From positions 8,493,001 through 8,557,000 of the forward strand of contig NZ_CP108427.1 of the NCBI RefSeq assembly GCF_035982055.1: a stretch of DNA of 64,000 nt, given 5' to 3'. This document shows, piece after piece, positions 1 through 9,985 of this stretch. The translations under genes were made by a program, and so were the position numbers. Source of the stretch: Streptomyces sp. NBC_01288 (GTDB lineage: Bacteria > Actinomycetota > Actinomycetes > Streptomycetales > Streptomycetaceae). Under the pieces are notes generated by a model. That model ran no database searches. It saw nothing but the letters and a program-made list of their open reading frames with translations, and had not been told where the DNA came from. How positions within the stretch are numbered: position 1 is the stretch's first letter; the number at the start of each line of letters is the position of its first letter.

Positions 1-2
1 CC

Positions 3-419
3 GCGATCATCGTGCTCCTCGGACTGCTCGGCGGCGCCGACTACCCGGGCGGCATCGGCGGCATCACGATCCTGATCGTGGCCTCCGTGCTGCTGGGGAC
101 CATCTTCGGGGCACTGTCCAACGCGCTCGGCATGCTGGTGCAGCAACGGGAGTCGATCATCGGCATCAACACCTTCCTGCTGCTGCCCCTGACGTTCCTG
201 TCCAGCGCCTTCATGGCGCCGTCCCAGATGCCCTCGTGGATGCGGCACATCGCCGACTTCAACCCACTCAACTGGGCGATGGTGGCGGGTCGTTCGGCGA
301 TGAGCGAGCATCCGGACTGGGGTGACGTGCTCAGCCGTGGCGGCGCACTGCTGGGGCTCGCGGTGGCGGCGGTATGGCTGTCGATCCGCACATTCAGGTC
401 ATACCAACGCTCGGTGTAG
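3..419 (+). CDS. ABC-2 type transporter permease, C-terminal part (5' end outside window)
   Basis: The reading frame is open from the first bases, so only the last ~139 residues of a permease are present. At least three hydrophobic segments are visible. The stretch LLPLTFLSSAFMAPSQMP, followed by a short extracytoplasmic segment containing FNPLNW and a last transmembrane helix, is typical of the DrrB/ABC-2 drug-export permease family. Such permeases pair with an ATPase, normally encoded just upstream and here outside the window. The substrate cannot be told. The TAG stop overlaps the first base of a palindromic repeat that probably ends transcription. Confidence 0.85.
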   Translation, partial: AIIVLLGLLGGADYPGGIGGITILIVASVLLGTIFGALSNALGMLVQQRESIIGINTFLLLPLTFLSSAFMAPSQMPSWMRHIADFNPLNWAMVAGRSAMSEHPDWGDVLSRGGALLGLAVAAVWLSIRTFRSYQRSV

Positions 420-480
420 CGCCCCAAAGGGGCGCGGGGAACGGCGCGACCAGCCACAACACCGCCGCAGACGCCAAACA
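419..480 (+). repeat. Dispersed Streptomyces-type intergenic palindromic repeat, copy 1
   Basis: GCGCCCC (419-425), AAA, GGGGCGC (429-435) form a perfect 7-bp hairpin starting on the last base of the permease stop codon. It is followed by GGGGAACGGCGCGACCAGCC and a CCGCCGCAG-type tail. The same core recurs at about 25925, 31897, 33193, 35464 and 61401. It probably acts as the terminator of the permease gene. Confidence 0.75.
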
Positions 481-508
481 ACCCAACCCGGCACCCCCAT
501 AGGCGCAC

Positions 509-1348
509 CTACGCGGCAACGCCCTCCTGCTCCGCCTCGATCTTCGCGTTCCAATCCCGCTTCGACGCCTGCCACCCGTCCTCGTTGTGGCCAAGCCGCC
601 AGTACCCGGAGATCGAAAGATCCTCGCGAGGGATCGCCAACTCGACGCGCAGCAGGGCCCGCAGGTCCTTCACGAAGGCCGCCTCGCCGTGCACGAAGGC
701 GTGCATCCGGCCGTCCGGGAACTCCAGCGCCCGTACGGCCTCGGCCAGCGCCTCGCCGACGGGACGGTCCCCGCGGTGCAGCCAGACGACCTCGATGGCG
801 GAGTCGATCTTCTGCTCCTCCTCGGGGCCGGAGATCTCCACGAAGGCGTGGGCCGTCGCGCCCTCGGGCAGCGACTCCAGCGCGCGGGCGATCGCGGGCA
901 GCGCGCTCTCGTCCCCGGCGAGCAGATGCCAGTCGGCGCCCGCGTCGGGGGCGTAGGCGCCACCGGGACCATTGAAGTGGACGGTCTCGCCCGGCTGGAC
1001 CCGGGTCGCCCACGGGCCGGCGAGGCCCTCGTCGCCGTGGATCACGAAGTCCAGGGTCATCTCGCGGTGCTCGGGGTCCCAGGCGCGCACGGTGTAGGTG
1101 CGGGTCACCGGCCACTGCTCGCGCGGGAACTCGGCGCGGATACGCTCCACGTCGAAGGGCTCGGGGTAGACCGCACCCCCGGCCGGGAACAGCAGTTTCA
1201 CGTAATGGTCGGTGCAGGTGTCCGCCGAGAACTCGGCCAGACCCTCGCCACCGAGCACCACGCGCTGCATGTGAGGAGTCAGGCGCTCGGTGCGGACGAC
1301 CTGCGCGGAGTGGGGCTTACGCGGCTTCCGTGCCGGACGTTCTGCCAT
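509..1348 (-). CDS. Siderophore-interacting protein (FAD-dependent ferric-siderophore reductase family)
   Basis: 279 residues from the ATG at 1348, which has GGGAGG 5 nt upstream; an in-frame ATG at 1369 would overlap the iron box. The N-terminal half is a ferredoxin-reductase-type FAD domain with the RxYT signature (RTYTVR) and a GNGPGG-like loop (HFNGPGG). The C-terminal half is a SIP-type NAD(P)H domain ending in the family hallmark YWRLGHNEDGW. The length is normal for SIP proteins (ViuB/SIP family), which reduce Fe(III)-siderophores in the cytoplasm to release iron. It stands alone on the minus strand behind a putative iron box, so repression by DmdR/IdeR with iron is inferred. Confidence 0.9.
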   Translation of the reverse strand: MAERPARKPRKPHSAQVVRTERLTPHMQRVVLGGEGLAEFSADTCTDHYVKLLFPAGGAVYPEPFDVERIRAEFPREQWPVTRTYTVRAWDPEHREMTLDFVIHGDEGLAGPWATRVQPGETVHFNGPGGAYAPDAGADWHLLAGDESALPAIARALESLPEGATAHAFVEISGPEEEQKIDSAIEVVWLHRGDRPVGEALAEAVRALEFPDGRMHAFVHGEAAFVKDLRALLRVELAIPREDLSISGYWRLGHNEDGWQASKRDWNAKIEAEQEGVAA

Positions 1349-1368
1349 GACGGCCTCCCAGATTCCCA

Positions 1369-1387
1369 TGCTTAGGCTTACCTAAGT
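1369..1387 (-). promoter_or_regulatory. Putative iron box (DmdR1/IdeR operator)
   Basis: The core TTAGGCTTACCTAA matches the right-hand 14 bp of the DtxR/IdeR consensus with one mismatch. The whole 19-mer matches about 14 of 19 positions. It ends 20 bp upstream of the siderophore-interacting protein start, where a repressor would block transcription. The assignment to DmdR1 is by family analogy. Confidence 0.6.
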
Positions 1388-1437
1388 TAGCACTAGATTC
1401 TTTGTGATAGGCAAGAAGGCGAGAGCAATAACAATGC

Positions 1438-2388
1438 TTACGCGCCCAGCGTGGTGAGCAGTCGCTGCAATGATCCGCCCAGCCCCCAGCGCTCCGCCAG
1501 CGCGCTCACCAGCTCCGGGTCACGCGGGGCGTGCGGCAGTGTCGTGTCGACATCCGGCAGCGGTACGTCGTCGGCGACCCGGACGACCTTGGGCGCGACC
1601 GCGACATACGGCCGCGACTCGTCGAGGCGCTTGCGCTGCGAGGGGGTCAGCTTGGACTTGGGGTTGTCGATCGCGGCCATGATCCCGGGCACGTCACCGA
1701 ACTCGGCGAGGAGTTTCGCCGCCGTCTTCTCACCGATCCCGGGGACGCCCGGCAGACCGTCGCTCGGGTCGCCGCGCAGCAGCGCCAGATCCACGTAGCC
1801 GCGCCCGTCGACGCCGTACTTCTCGCGCAGGAACGCCTCGTCGGTGACTTGGAGCATGCCGACGCCCTTGATCGGATACAGGACGCGGATGCCTCGGGCG
1901 TCGTCGACGAGCTGGTACAGGTCGCGGTCGCCGGTGACGATGTCGACCGGGCCCTTGGCGTGCGCCGTGAACGTGCCGATCACGTCGTCCGCCTCGTACC
2001 GCTCGACGCCCACGCGCGCGATGCCGACGGCGTCGAGGACGGCCTCGATGATCGGCACCTGCGGGGAGAGCGTGTCCGGCACCTCCTCCGCGTCCGGGCC
2101 GCTCTCGCGGACCTCGGCGACGCGGTGCGCCTTGTAGGTGGGGATCAGGTCGACCCGCCACTGCGGCCGCCAGTCCGCGTCCATGCAGGCGACCAGTTGG
2201 TCGGGGCGGTGGTCCTTGACCAGGCGGTCGATGAATTCGAGCAGCCCGCGCACGGCGTTCACCGGCGTCCCGTCCGGCGCCTTCACGGACTCCGGGACGC
2301 CGAAGTAGGCGCGGAAGTAGAGCGAGGCGGTGTCGAGGAGCATCAGTCGTCCGGTCACGTCTCGCATCATGCCGCACGACAGGGTCAC
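1438..2388 (-). CDS. 5'-3' exonuclease (PIN/FEN-like, DNA polymerase I N-domain type)
   Basis: 316 residues from GTG 2388, which has GGAGGGG 5 nt upstream; other in-frame starts lie at 2394, 2370 and 2358. It is a stand-alone flap/5'-exonuclease without a polymerase domain. Acidic metal-site motifs are visible: LLLDTAS near the N-terminus, DADW, YEADDVIGT, VTGDRDLYQLV and GDPSDGLPGVPGIGEKTA, the last being the helix-hairpin-helix DNA-binding motif. The family trims RNA primers and flaps in replication and repair. It is divergent from the glycine betaine importer, with 212 bp between them and no obvious functional link. Confidence 0.88.
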   Translation of the reverse strand: MTLSCGMMRDVTGRLMLLDTASLYFRAYFGVPESVKAPDGTPVNAVRGLLEFIDRLVKDHRPDQLVACMDADWRPQWRVDLIPTYKAHRVAEVRESGPDAEEVPDTLSPQVPIIEAVLDAVGIARVGVERYEADDVIGTFTAHAKGPVDIVTGDRDLYQLVDDARGIRVLYPIKGVGMLQVTDEAFLREKYGVDGRGYVDLALLRGDPSDGLPGVPGIGEKTAAKLLAEFGDVPGIMAAIDNPKSKLTPSQRKRLDESRPYVAVAPKVVRVADDVPLPDVDTTLPHAPRDPELVSALAERWGLGGSLQRLLTTLGA

Positions 2389-2600
2389 GATCACCCCTCC
2401 ATGTCACTCGGAGGGAGCAACACCGCCGGCTCCGGAAGGGCGAACACCCCTGCCTGGTGAGCTGGGCCACTCCTGTGTTTGCGCGCGGGAAGCCTGGGAA
2501 GGCGCGGCCTCGGAGCGATGCCGGTTGCACATTCAACCGTCGAGGGGCCTTCGGGTCTCCCGCCGTCGCCTCCCGTCCTGCCCCCGACCGAGAGGTACGC

Positions 2601-3686
2601 GTGTCAGCCAGGCTAGAAGCCGAGCATCTGTACAAGGTGTTCGGCAGACGACCCGACCAGGCAGTCGAACGACTCCGCGAAGGAGCCGACCGAGAGGAGC
2701 TGCGCGCCGAAGGCACCACCGCCGCCGTCATCGACGCCTCCTTCTCCGTCGCACCGGGCCAGATCTTCGTCGTCATGGGCCTGTCCGGCTCCGGCAAGTC
2801 GACCCTCCTGCGGATGCTCAACGGACTCCTGGAGCCGACCGCGGGCCGTGTCCTCTTCGACGGCCAGGATCTGACCGCGCTCGGCGACCGCGAACTCCGC
2901 GAGGTCCGCGCCCACAAGATCAGCATGGTCTTCCAGCACTTCGCGCTCTTCCCGCACCGCAGCGTCCGCGAGAACGCCGCCTACGGTCTGGCCGTGCAGG
3001 GCGTGCCCCGCGCCGAGCGCGAAGCCCGCGCCGGCGAGGCGCTCGCCCTGTGCGGCCTGGCCGGCTGGGAGGACTCGTGGCCCGACGAACTGTCCGGCGG
3101 TATGCAGCAGCGCGTCGGCCTGGCCCGCGCCCTCGCCACCGACGCCGACCTGCTCCTCATGGACGAGTCGTTCAGCGCGCTCGACCCGCTGATCCGCCGG
3201 GACATGCAGGACCAACTCCTGGAACTGCAGAAGTCGTTGAAGAAGACGATCGTCTTCATCACGCACGACCTCAACGAGGCCATGCGCCTGGGCGACCGCA
3301 TCGCCGTCATGCGCGACGGCCGCATCGTCCAGACCGGCACCGCCGAGGACATCCTCGTCCGCCCAGCCGACGACTACGTCTCCTCCTTCATCCAGGACGT
3401 CGACCGCTCCCGGGTCCTCACGGCGAGCTCCGTCATGGACACCGACCTGCACGGCGACGAGGCCGACTGTGCCTGCGAGACCGCGATGCCGGACACACCG
3501 TTCAACGACCTCTGCGCGATCAGCGCCCGCCTCTCGCACGCCGTAGCGGTGCTCGACAAGGACCACGAACTGGTCGGCGTCGTACCCAGGCAGCGCCTGG
3601 TCGCCTTCCTCGGCGACGAGCAGCACGAACCCACCCCCTGTGTCAGTCCGCGCGACGGCGGCGAGAAGGTGACCGCCCATGCCTAG
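2601..3686 (+). CDS. Glycine betaine/proline ABC transporter, ATP-binding protein (ProV/OpuAA-like)
   Basis: 361 residues from GTG 2601, preceded by GAGAGG. It has Walker A (GLSGSGKST), a Q-loop (VFQHFALFPHR), the ABC signature LSGGMQQR, Walker B (LLLMDESFSAL) and an H-loop (ITHD). The insertion before Walker A (VERLREGADREELRAEG) is the usual ProV/OpuA extension. After the ATPase, about 100 residues hold one recognisable CBS-like stretch (HAVAVLDKDHELVGVV); the tandem pair used for osmosensing in OpuA is not clearly complete. The stop overlaps the next gene by 8 nt, so the two are translationally coupled. It powers uptake of compatible solutes under osmotic stress. Confidence 0.92.
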   Translation: MSARLEAEHLYKVFGRRPDQAVERLREGADREELRAEGTTAAVIDASFSVAPGQIFVVMGLSGSGKSTLLRMLNGLLEPTAGRVLFDGQDLTALGDRELREVRAHKISMVFQHFALFPHRSVRENAAYGLAVQGVPRAEREARAGEALALCGLAGWEDSWPDELSGGMQQRVGLARALATDADLLLMDESFSALDPLIRRDMQDQLLELQKSLKKTIVFITHDLNEAMRLGDRIAVMRDGRIVQTGTAEDILVRPADDYVSSFIQDVDRSRVLTASSVMDTDLHGDEADCACETAMPDTPFNDLCAISARLSHAVAVLDKDHELVGVVPRQRLVAFLGDEQHEPTPCVSPRDGGEKVTAHA

Positions 3687-5493
3687 GCTCCCGCTCGGCG
3701 ACTGGGTCGACTCCGGTGTCGACTGGCTCCTCGCCCACATGTCCTGGCTCTTCGACGCGATCAAGACGGTCGTCGAGGGCATGTACGACGGCATCAACGC
3801 GGTCCTCACCGCCCCCGAACCCCTGCTCCTCGCGGGCATCCTCGCCGTGATCGCCTGGTGGCTGCGCGGACTGGTCGCCGGTGTCCTGGCCTTCGCCGGG
3901 TTCCTGCTCATCGACTCGCTCGACCTGTGGGACCGGGCCATGTCGACGCTCGCCCTGGTGCTCGTGGCGACCGTCATCGCCCTGGTGATCTCGATCCCGC
4001 TGGGCATCTGGGCGGCCCGCTCCAAGACGGTCAGCGCGGTCGTACGGCCCGCACTCGACCTGCTCCAGACGATGCCGTCGATGGTGCTGCTGATCCCGGC
4101 GATCCTCTTCTTCGGCCTCGGCACCTCCGCCGGCGTCATCGCCACCCTGATCTTCGCGCTCGCCCCCGGCGTCCGCATGACCGAGCTGGGCATCCGCCAG
4201 GTCGACGCCGAACTCGTCGAAGCGGCCGAGGCGTTCGGCACCTCACCGCGCGACACCCTGCTGCGCGTCCAGCTGCCCCTCGCCCTCCCGACGATCATGG
4301 CGGGCATCAACCAGGTCATCATGCTCGGCCTGTCGATGGTCGTCATCGCCGGCATGGTCGGCACCGGCGGCCTCGGCGGCGCCGTCAACGAGGCCATCGG
4401 CCAGCTCGACATCGGCTTCGGCTTCGAGGCGGGCGTCGGCATCGTCGTCCTCGCCATCTACCTCGACCGCATGACCAGCGCGCTCGGCACCCAGATCTCC
4501 CCGCTGGGCCGCCGCGCCGCCGCGAAGGCCCGCGCGGCAGGCAACGAGAAGCCCTGGAACTACCGCCCCCGCCCCGCGTTCGCCGTGATCGGCGTGGTCG
4601 TCCTCGCCCTCGTCGCCAGCGGCATCGGCGTCTTCGGCTCCTCCCCCGGCACCAAGGCGACCTCCGCCACGGACGTCGGCAAGGGCAAGAACATCACCAT
4701 CGGCTACATCCCCTGGGACGAGGGCATCGCCTCCACCTTCCTCTGGAAGGAGATCCTGGAGGAGCGCGGCTACAAGGTGACGACCACCCAGTACGCGGCA
4801 GGCCCGCTGTACACCGGTGTCGCCACCGGCCAGGTCGACTTCCAGACCGACGCCTGGCTGCCCACCACGCACGCCGAGTACTGGAAGAAGTACGGCAAGC
4901 AGCTCGACGACCTCGGCAGCTGGTACGGCTCCACGTCCCTGGAGCTGACCGTCCCGGCGTACATGAAGGACGTCAACACCCTGGCGGACCTCAAGACCCA
5001 CGCCTCCGAGTTCGACGGCAAGATCACCGGCATCGAACCGAGCGCCGGAATGATGGGCCTCCTCAAGACCAAGGTCCTCAAGGAGTACGGCCTCCAGGGC
5101 TCCTACGACGTCGTCGACGGCTCGACCCCGGCGATGCTGGCCGAGCTGAAGCGGGCGTACGCCAAGAAGCAGCCGATCGTCGTCACGCTCTGGTCGCCGC
5201 ACTGGGCGTACAGCGACTACAAGCTGAAGAAGCTCAAGGACCCCAAGAACGCCTGGGGCAAGGGCGACGGCGTGCACACCGTGGCGCGCAAGGGCTTCGC
5301 CGACGACAACCCCGACGTCGGCACGTGGCTGAAGGACTTCAGGATGACCGAGAGCCAGCTCACCGGTCTTGAGGCGCAGATCCAGAAGTCGGGCAAGGGC
5401 GAGGAGCAGGACGCCGTCCGCACCTGGCTGAAGCAACACCCGGGCCTCGTCGACCAGTTGGCGCCGGTCACGAAGAACCAGAAGAGCCGGTAG
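3679..5493 (+). CDS. Glycine betaine ABC transporter, permease fused to substrate-binding protein (OpuAB-C-like)
   Basis: 604 residues. The first ~290 form a ProW-type permease with several transmembrane helices and the EAA loop EAFGTSPRDTLLRVQLPLAL. A further helix at about 295-315 anchors the C-terminal OpuAC-type binding domain on the outside. That domain has tryptophans placed as in betaine aromatic cages (YIPWDEG, TDAWLPTTH, LWSPHW). The permease/receptor fusion is a known OpuA/QAT architecture, so with the ATPase gene just upstream this makes a complete two-gene importer. A strong hairpin follows the stop. Betaine is the most likely ligand; choline or proline betaine are possible. Confidence 0.92.
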   Translation: MPRLPLGDWVDSGVDWLLAHMSWLFDAIKTVVEGMYDGINAVLTAPEPLLLAGILAVIAWWLRGLVAGVLAFAGFLLIDSLDLWDRAMSTLALVLVATVIALVISIPLGIWAARSKTVSAVVRPALDLLQTMPSMVLLIPAILFFGLGTSAGVIATLIFALAPGVRMTELGIRQVDAELVEAAEAFGTSPRDTLLRVQLPLALPTIMAGINQVIMLGLSMVVIAGMVGTGGLGGAVNEAIGQLDIGFGFEAGVGIVVLAIYLDRMTSALGTQISPLGRRAAAKARAAGNEKPWNYRPRPAFAVIGVVVLALVASGIGVFGSSPGTKATSATDVGKGKNITIGYIPWDEGIASTFLWKEILEERGYKVTTTQYAAGPLYTGVATGQVDFQTDAWLPTTHAEYWKKYGKQLDDLGSWYGSTSLELTVPAYMKDVNTLADLKTHASEFDGKITGIEPSAGMMGLLKTKVLKEYGLQGSYDVVDGSTPAMLAELKRAYAKKQPIVVTLWSPHWAYSDYKLKKLKDPKNAWGKGDGVHTVARKGFADDNPDVGTWLKDFRMTESQLTGLEAQIQKSGKGEEQDAVRTWLKQHPGLVDQLAPVTKNQKSR

Positions 5494-5554
5494 GACCGAC
5501 CGGAAGAGCCAGGCGGCCGGGGTGACCTGACAGTCCCGCAGCCGCCGTCCCAGA

Positions 5555-5603
5555 GGTGGGCCCCACCGCACGTTCCCCCCTTCGTGCGGCGGGGCCCACC
5601 TTT
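5555..5603 (+). terminator. Strong hairpin after the glycine betaine importer
   Basis: GGTGGGCCCC-A-CCGCACG (5555-5572) pairs with CGTGCGG-C-GGGGCCCACC (5583-5600) across a C-rich loop, and TTT follows. The 17-bp stem has one internal mismatch. It is an intrinsic-type terminator with a short T tract. Confidence 0.8.
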
Positions 5604-5909
5604 GTCGGTGCCCCGATCCGGTACGAAAAGGATCCGGCCAACCACATAGCGCTACGAAACCCCGCAATCAGGCCCGAGAGGTGAGCGGGAACACAGGCGA
5701 CCGCGTACGCATTGAAGAGTAGAGAGGAAGTCTCCCGCCGATCGAGGGTCGGCGGGCCCGTGCGGACTGGCCAGAACCATGACGTCCGATCGCACGCTGT
5801 GTGACGTGGATGTGACAGGCGCATGAAACGGTTTGCCGAACATGCGTAGGGTGCAGAGAACTCATCAGAGGCAACTGAAGACAGACGAGCGAAGGAGGGA
5901 GCCGGAGCG
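5604..5909. other. 306-bp intergenic region with one candidate promoter
   Basis: No coding frame or RNA gene is recognisable. A TGAAAC (5824-5829) / 17 bp / TAGGGT (5847-5852) pair is a plausible promoter for the downstream XRE regulator. GAAGGAGGG at 5890-5898 is its ribosome binding site. Confidence 0.45.
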
Positions 5910-6476
5910 ATGGGCGACCACAAAGAACAGCCCCTTCGGGTGGGCGCGGCCGTACGGCGACGCCGCCGCGCGCTGTCCCTGACCCTCGCCGTCGTGGCCG
6001 AACGCAGCGGCCTGTCGGTGCCCTTCCTGAGCCAGGTCGAGAACGACCGGGCCCGCCCCAGCCGAAGCTCCCTGGAGAAGGTGGCCGACGCCCTGCGCAC
6101 CACGGCCGTCGAACTTCTCGCCGCCGCCGACCCCGCGTGCAGCGTCGACGTCGTACGCGCGGAGGAGCCCGAGTCGGTCGGGGCACCCCGGATGCGTTCC
6201 CTGGTACGCGGTCACCACCAGTTGCACGCCTCGGAGTTCACCGGTGACCATGACGCCGGGCGTGAATTCCAGCACCGGAACGACGAGTTGATGTACGTCG
6301 CGGACGGCGCCGTGGAGATCGAGGCGGAGGGGCGTGCGTACCGGTTGGTGCGCGGCGACACCATGTACCTCACCGGAGGCGTCCGTCACCGCTGGCGGGC
6401 GACCGTGCCGGACACCCGGGTGGTCGTGGTCGCGGTGGCCGAGCACATCGAGGCGGTCCAGGACCGCCAGCGCTGA
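5910..6476 (+). CDS. XRE-family transcriptional regulator with cupin sensor domain
   Basis: 188 residues. Residues ~8-65 form an HTH_3 (LSLTLAVVAERSGLSVPFLSQVEN). Residues ~105-180 form a cupin_2 barrel (NDELMYVADGAVEIEAEG ... RGDTMYLTGGVRHRW) containing the histidines expected of a small-ligand pocket. This SinR/PuuR-type architecture usually represses a nearby metabolic or transport gene. The stop codon overlaps the next ATG (TGATG), so it is co-translated with the periplasmic-binding-protein-like gene. The effector is unknown. Confidence 0.88.
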   Translation: MGDHKEQPLRVGAAVRRRRRALSLTLAVVAERSGLSVPFLSQVENDRARPSRSSLEKVADALRTTAVELLAAADPACSVDVVRAEEPESVGAPRMRSLVRGHHQLHASEFTGDHDAGREFQHRNDELMYVADGAVEIEAEGRAYRLVRGDTMYLTGGVRHRWRATVPDTRVVVVAVAEHIEAVQDRQR

Positions 6477-7121
6477 TGCGCGTCGTCTCTCTCGTGCCGT
6501 CGCTCACGGAGGCGATCGCCGTATCGCTTCCGGGAGTTCTGGTCGGCGCGACGGACTGGTGCAGTCACCCGGCCGACCTCGACGTGACGCGCGTGGGCGG
6601 CACCAAGAACCCGAAACTCGACCCGATCCTCGCCCTCGCCCCCGACTTGGTGATCGCCAACGAGGAGGAGAACCGTGAGTCGGACCTGACTGCCTTGCGC
6701 GAGGCGGGTGTTGAGGTCCTGGTCACCGAGGTGCGTGACGTCCCGCAGGCATTCCGCGAACTCGCCCGGGTTCTCGACGCGTGCGGAGCGCCGACCCGCC
6801 CACGCTGGCTGGACGACGCGGAGCGGGCATGGGCTGAACTCCCGGCTCCCGCACGCCGATCGACCGCCGTCGTCCCCATCTGGCGCCGTCCCTGGATGGT
6901 GCTGGGCCGGGACACCTTCGCGGGCGATGTGCTGTCCCGGCTGGGAGTGGACCACGTGTACGCGACGCACGCCGAGCGCTATCCGCGTGCCACGGTCGAC
7001 GAACTGCGGGCTGCGGCACCGGACTTGGTGGTCCTCCCGGACGAGCCGTACCGTTTCACGGCCGACGACGGCCCGGAGGCGTTCGCGGGTCTGCCCTGCG
7101 CGCTCGTCAGCGGCCGGCACC

Positions 7122-8231
<1,110 letters not shown>

Positions 8232-8271
8232 GCCTCCACCGTCTCGCCGACTGAGACGCGCGACCAGGGAG

Positions 8272-8301
8272 TATGTGTCTATGGGGACATAAACTGGATT
8301 T
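8272..8301. promoter_or_regulatory. Candidate LysR operator and overlapping promoters
   Basis: TATGT (8272-8276) and ACATA (8287-8291) form an interrupted dyad of the T-N11-A type bound by LysR proteins. A second dyad, ATAAA-N5-TTTAT (8289-8303), overlaps the LysR start codon. TAAACT at 8290-8295 could be a -10 that would give a leaderless LysR mRNA. Both divergent genes could be controlled here. Confidence 0.5.
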
Positions 8302-9225
8302 ATGAGCGGGAGTGAGACGGAAGATCAGCGCGGCGGGTCGATCGCGCACCGGGTGCCGGACCTCGGGGCGCTGGAGCTGTTGCTGGCGGTGGCCCGGCTC
8401 GGCAGCCTCGGCGCCGCGGCCCGCGAACTGGGCATCACGCAGCCGGCCGCCAGCAGCCGTATCCGCTCCATGGAACGACAGCTCGGCGTGGCCCTGGTCG
8501 ACCGTTCACCGCGCGGCTCGACCCTGACCGACGCCGGTGCCCTGGTCACGGACTGGGCCCGCCGGGTCGTCGAGGCGGCGGCTGCCTTCGACGCGGGTGC
8601 CCAGGCGCTACGACACCGTCGCGACTCCCGGCTCCGCGTAGCCGCCAGCATGACCATCGCCGAGTACCTGCTCCCCGGCTGGCTCCTCGCCCTGCGCTCC
8701 CAACGCCCGGACACAGCCGTCTCGTTGCTGGCCGGCAACTCGACCACGGTCGCGGAACGGCTCCTCGCCGACGAGGCCGACCTGGGCTTCGTGGAGGGCC
8801 TGTCCGTGCCCGCGGGACTGGACTCCACGGTGATCGCCCATGACCACCTGATCGTCGTGACCGCCCCGACCCACCCGTGGGCCCGCCGCCAACGCCCGGT
8901 CCCGGCGGCGGAGTTGGCGTCGACGCCGCTGATCCTGCGGGAGGAGGGCTCGGGCACGCGGCAGGTACTGGACGCGGCGCTGGGTGGCCTGGCCCGGCCT
9001 CTCATCGAGTTGTCGTCCACCACGGCGGTCAAGGCGTCGGCGGTGAGCGGAGCGGGGCCCGCGGTGTTGAGCGAACTCGCCGTGGGGGAGGAGCTGTCGA
9101 TGCGGAGGCTGGTGCGTATCCCCGTCGAAGGGATCACTCTCGCCCGGGACTTGAGAGCGGTGTGGCCCACCGGGCACCGGCCGACGGGACCGGCGCGGGA
9201 ACTGCTCTCGCTGACGCAGGGCTAA
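8302..9225 (+). CDS. LysR-family transcriptional regulator
   Basis: 307 residues. The winged HTH at ~17-75 includes ELLLAVARLGSLGAAARELG and ITQPAASSRIRSMERQLG. It is followed by a type-2 periplasmic-binding-like effector domain (SRLRVAASMTIAEYLLPGWL onward) of the CysB/CbbR-like subgroup. It is divergent from the TDT transporter and probably regulates it and itself. No Shine-Dalgarno sequence is visible and the ATG may be the transcript 5' end. The 3' end overlaps the convergent amidotransferase gene by 3 nt. Confidence 0.92.
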   Translation: MSGSETEDQRGGSIAHRVPDLGALELLLAVARLGSLGAAARELGITQPAASSRIRSMERQLGVALVDRSPRGSTLTDAGALVTDWARRVVEAAAAFDAGAQALRHRRDSRLRVAASMTIAEYLLPGWLLALRSQRPDTAVSLLAGNSTTVAERLLADEADLGFVEGLSVPAGLDSTVIAHDHLIVVTAPTHPWARRQRPVPAAELASTPLILREEGSGTRQVLDAALGGLARPLIELSSTTAVKASAVSGAGPAVLSELAVGEELSMRRLVRIPVEGITLARDLRAVWPTGHRPTGPARELLSLTQG

Positions 9226-9914
9226 CGAGCCTTCGCGGCCGCTTCCACCAACGCCCGCATCACCCGCAGGTCTTCGCCCATCTCGGGGTGCCACTGCACC
9301 CCCAACACCCAGTCGGCGGAGGGGAGTTCGACGGCCTCCGGGGTGCCGTCCTCGGACCAGGCCGACACCGTCAGGCCCGCGCCCAGGCGGTCCACGGACT
9401 GGTGGTGGAAGGTCGGGACCGAGGTCTCCTCCGGAACCGCCGACGCGTACAGGGTTCCCGGTACCGGCTTCACCGGATGGTGGCCGAAGACTCCCGGGGT
9501 CTCCGCGTGGCCGTCTATGTGCTGGACGAGCGTGCCGCCGACGGCGACGTTGAGGAGCTGCATTCCCCGGCAGATGCCCAGGAGGGGGATGCCCGCGGTC
9601 AACGCGGCCTCGATCAGGGCGAGTTCCCAGGCGTCTCGGGCGGGAGCCGGTGGGCCGGTGCGGGGGTCGCGGTCGGCGCCGTAGCGGACCGGTTCCACGT
9701 CAGGGCCGCCCGCGATCACCAGGGCGTCCAGGCGGGCGACCGTCGCCGCGGCGTGTTCGGGGGCGTCGGGGGGCAGCATCGCGGCGAGGCCGCCCGCGCG
9801 CTGGACGAGACGGGGATAGCCGGCGGGCAGCAGGGCCGCCTCCAACTCCCAGGTGCCCCACCGTGCTCCGGCCTCCAGATACGTACTGATGCCGATCAGC
9901 GGCCTGCCCGCCAT
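9222..9914 (-). CDS. Gamma-glutamyl-GABA-hydrolase-type class I glutamine amidotransferase (PuuD-like)
   Basis: 230 residues of the peptidase C26 family. The nucleophile elbow is LLGICRGMQLLNVAVGG, with Cys in GICRG, and the catalytic His-Glu pair is in GVQWHPEM near the C-terminus. PuuD cleaves gamma-glutamyl amides made by a glutamine-synthetase-like ligase. The presence of such a ligase, an aldehyde dehydrogenase and an SDR next door makes this the terminal hydrolase of the local pathway. It lies 71 bp downstream of the GntR gene on the same strand, with its own candidate operator in the gap. Confidence 0.88.
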   Translation of the reverse strand: MAGRPLIGISTYLEAGARWGTWELEAALLPAGYPRLVQRAGGLAAMLPPDAPEHAAATVARLDALVIAGGPDVEPVRYGADRDPRTGPPAPARDAWELALIEAALTAGIPLLGICRGMQLLNVAVGGTLVQHIDGHAETPGVFGHHPVKPVPGTLYASAVPEETSVPTFHHQSVDRLGAGLTVSAWSEDGTPEAVELPSADWVLGVQWHPEMGEDLRVMRALVEAAAKAR

Positions 9915-9954
9915 GCGCCCCTCCGACGTGAAGCGAATTGAATGGACTCCGTGG

Positions 9955-9963
9955 GAACCATTG
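9955..9963 (-). promoter_or_regulatory. Candidate GntR operator half site upstream of the amidotransferase
   Basis: GAACCATTG on the plus strand is the exact reverse complement of CAATGGTTC found at 10743-10751 in front of the glutamine-synthetase homologue. An ATGG-N12-CCAT inverted pair surrounds it (9941-9961). Sharing the word between both promoter regions of one pathway suggests a common regulator site. Confidence 0.4.
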
Positions 9964-9985
9964 AACTACCCCGCAGGTCAGGCCG

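Noticed and set aside
2395..2600. Osmotic or c-di-AMP riboswitch before the betaine importer
   Set aside because: I looked for the ydaO-type conserved cores and did not see them; only a normal ribosome site is evident.
2613..4457. 614-codon antisense frame over the glycine betaine importer
   Set aside because: Sense strand has all ABC motifs; the antisense translation is low complexity without a start signal.
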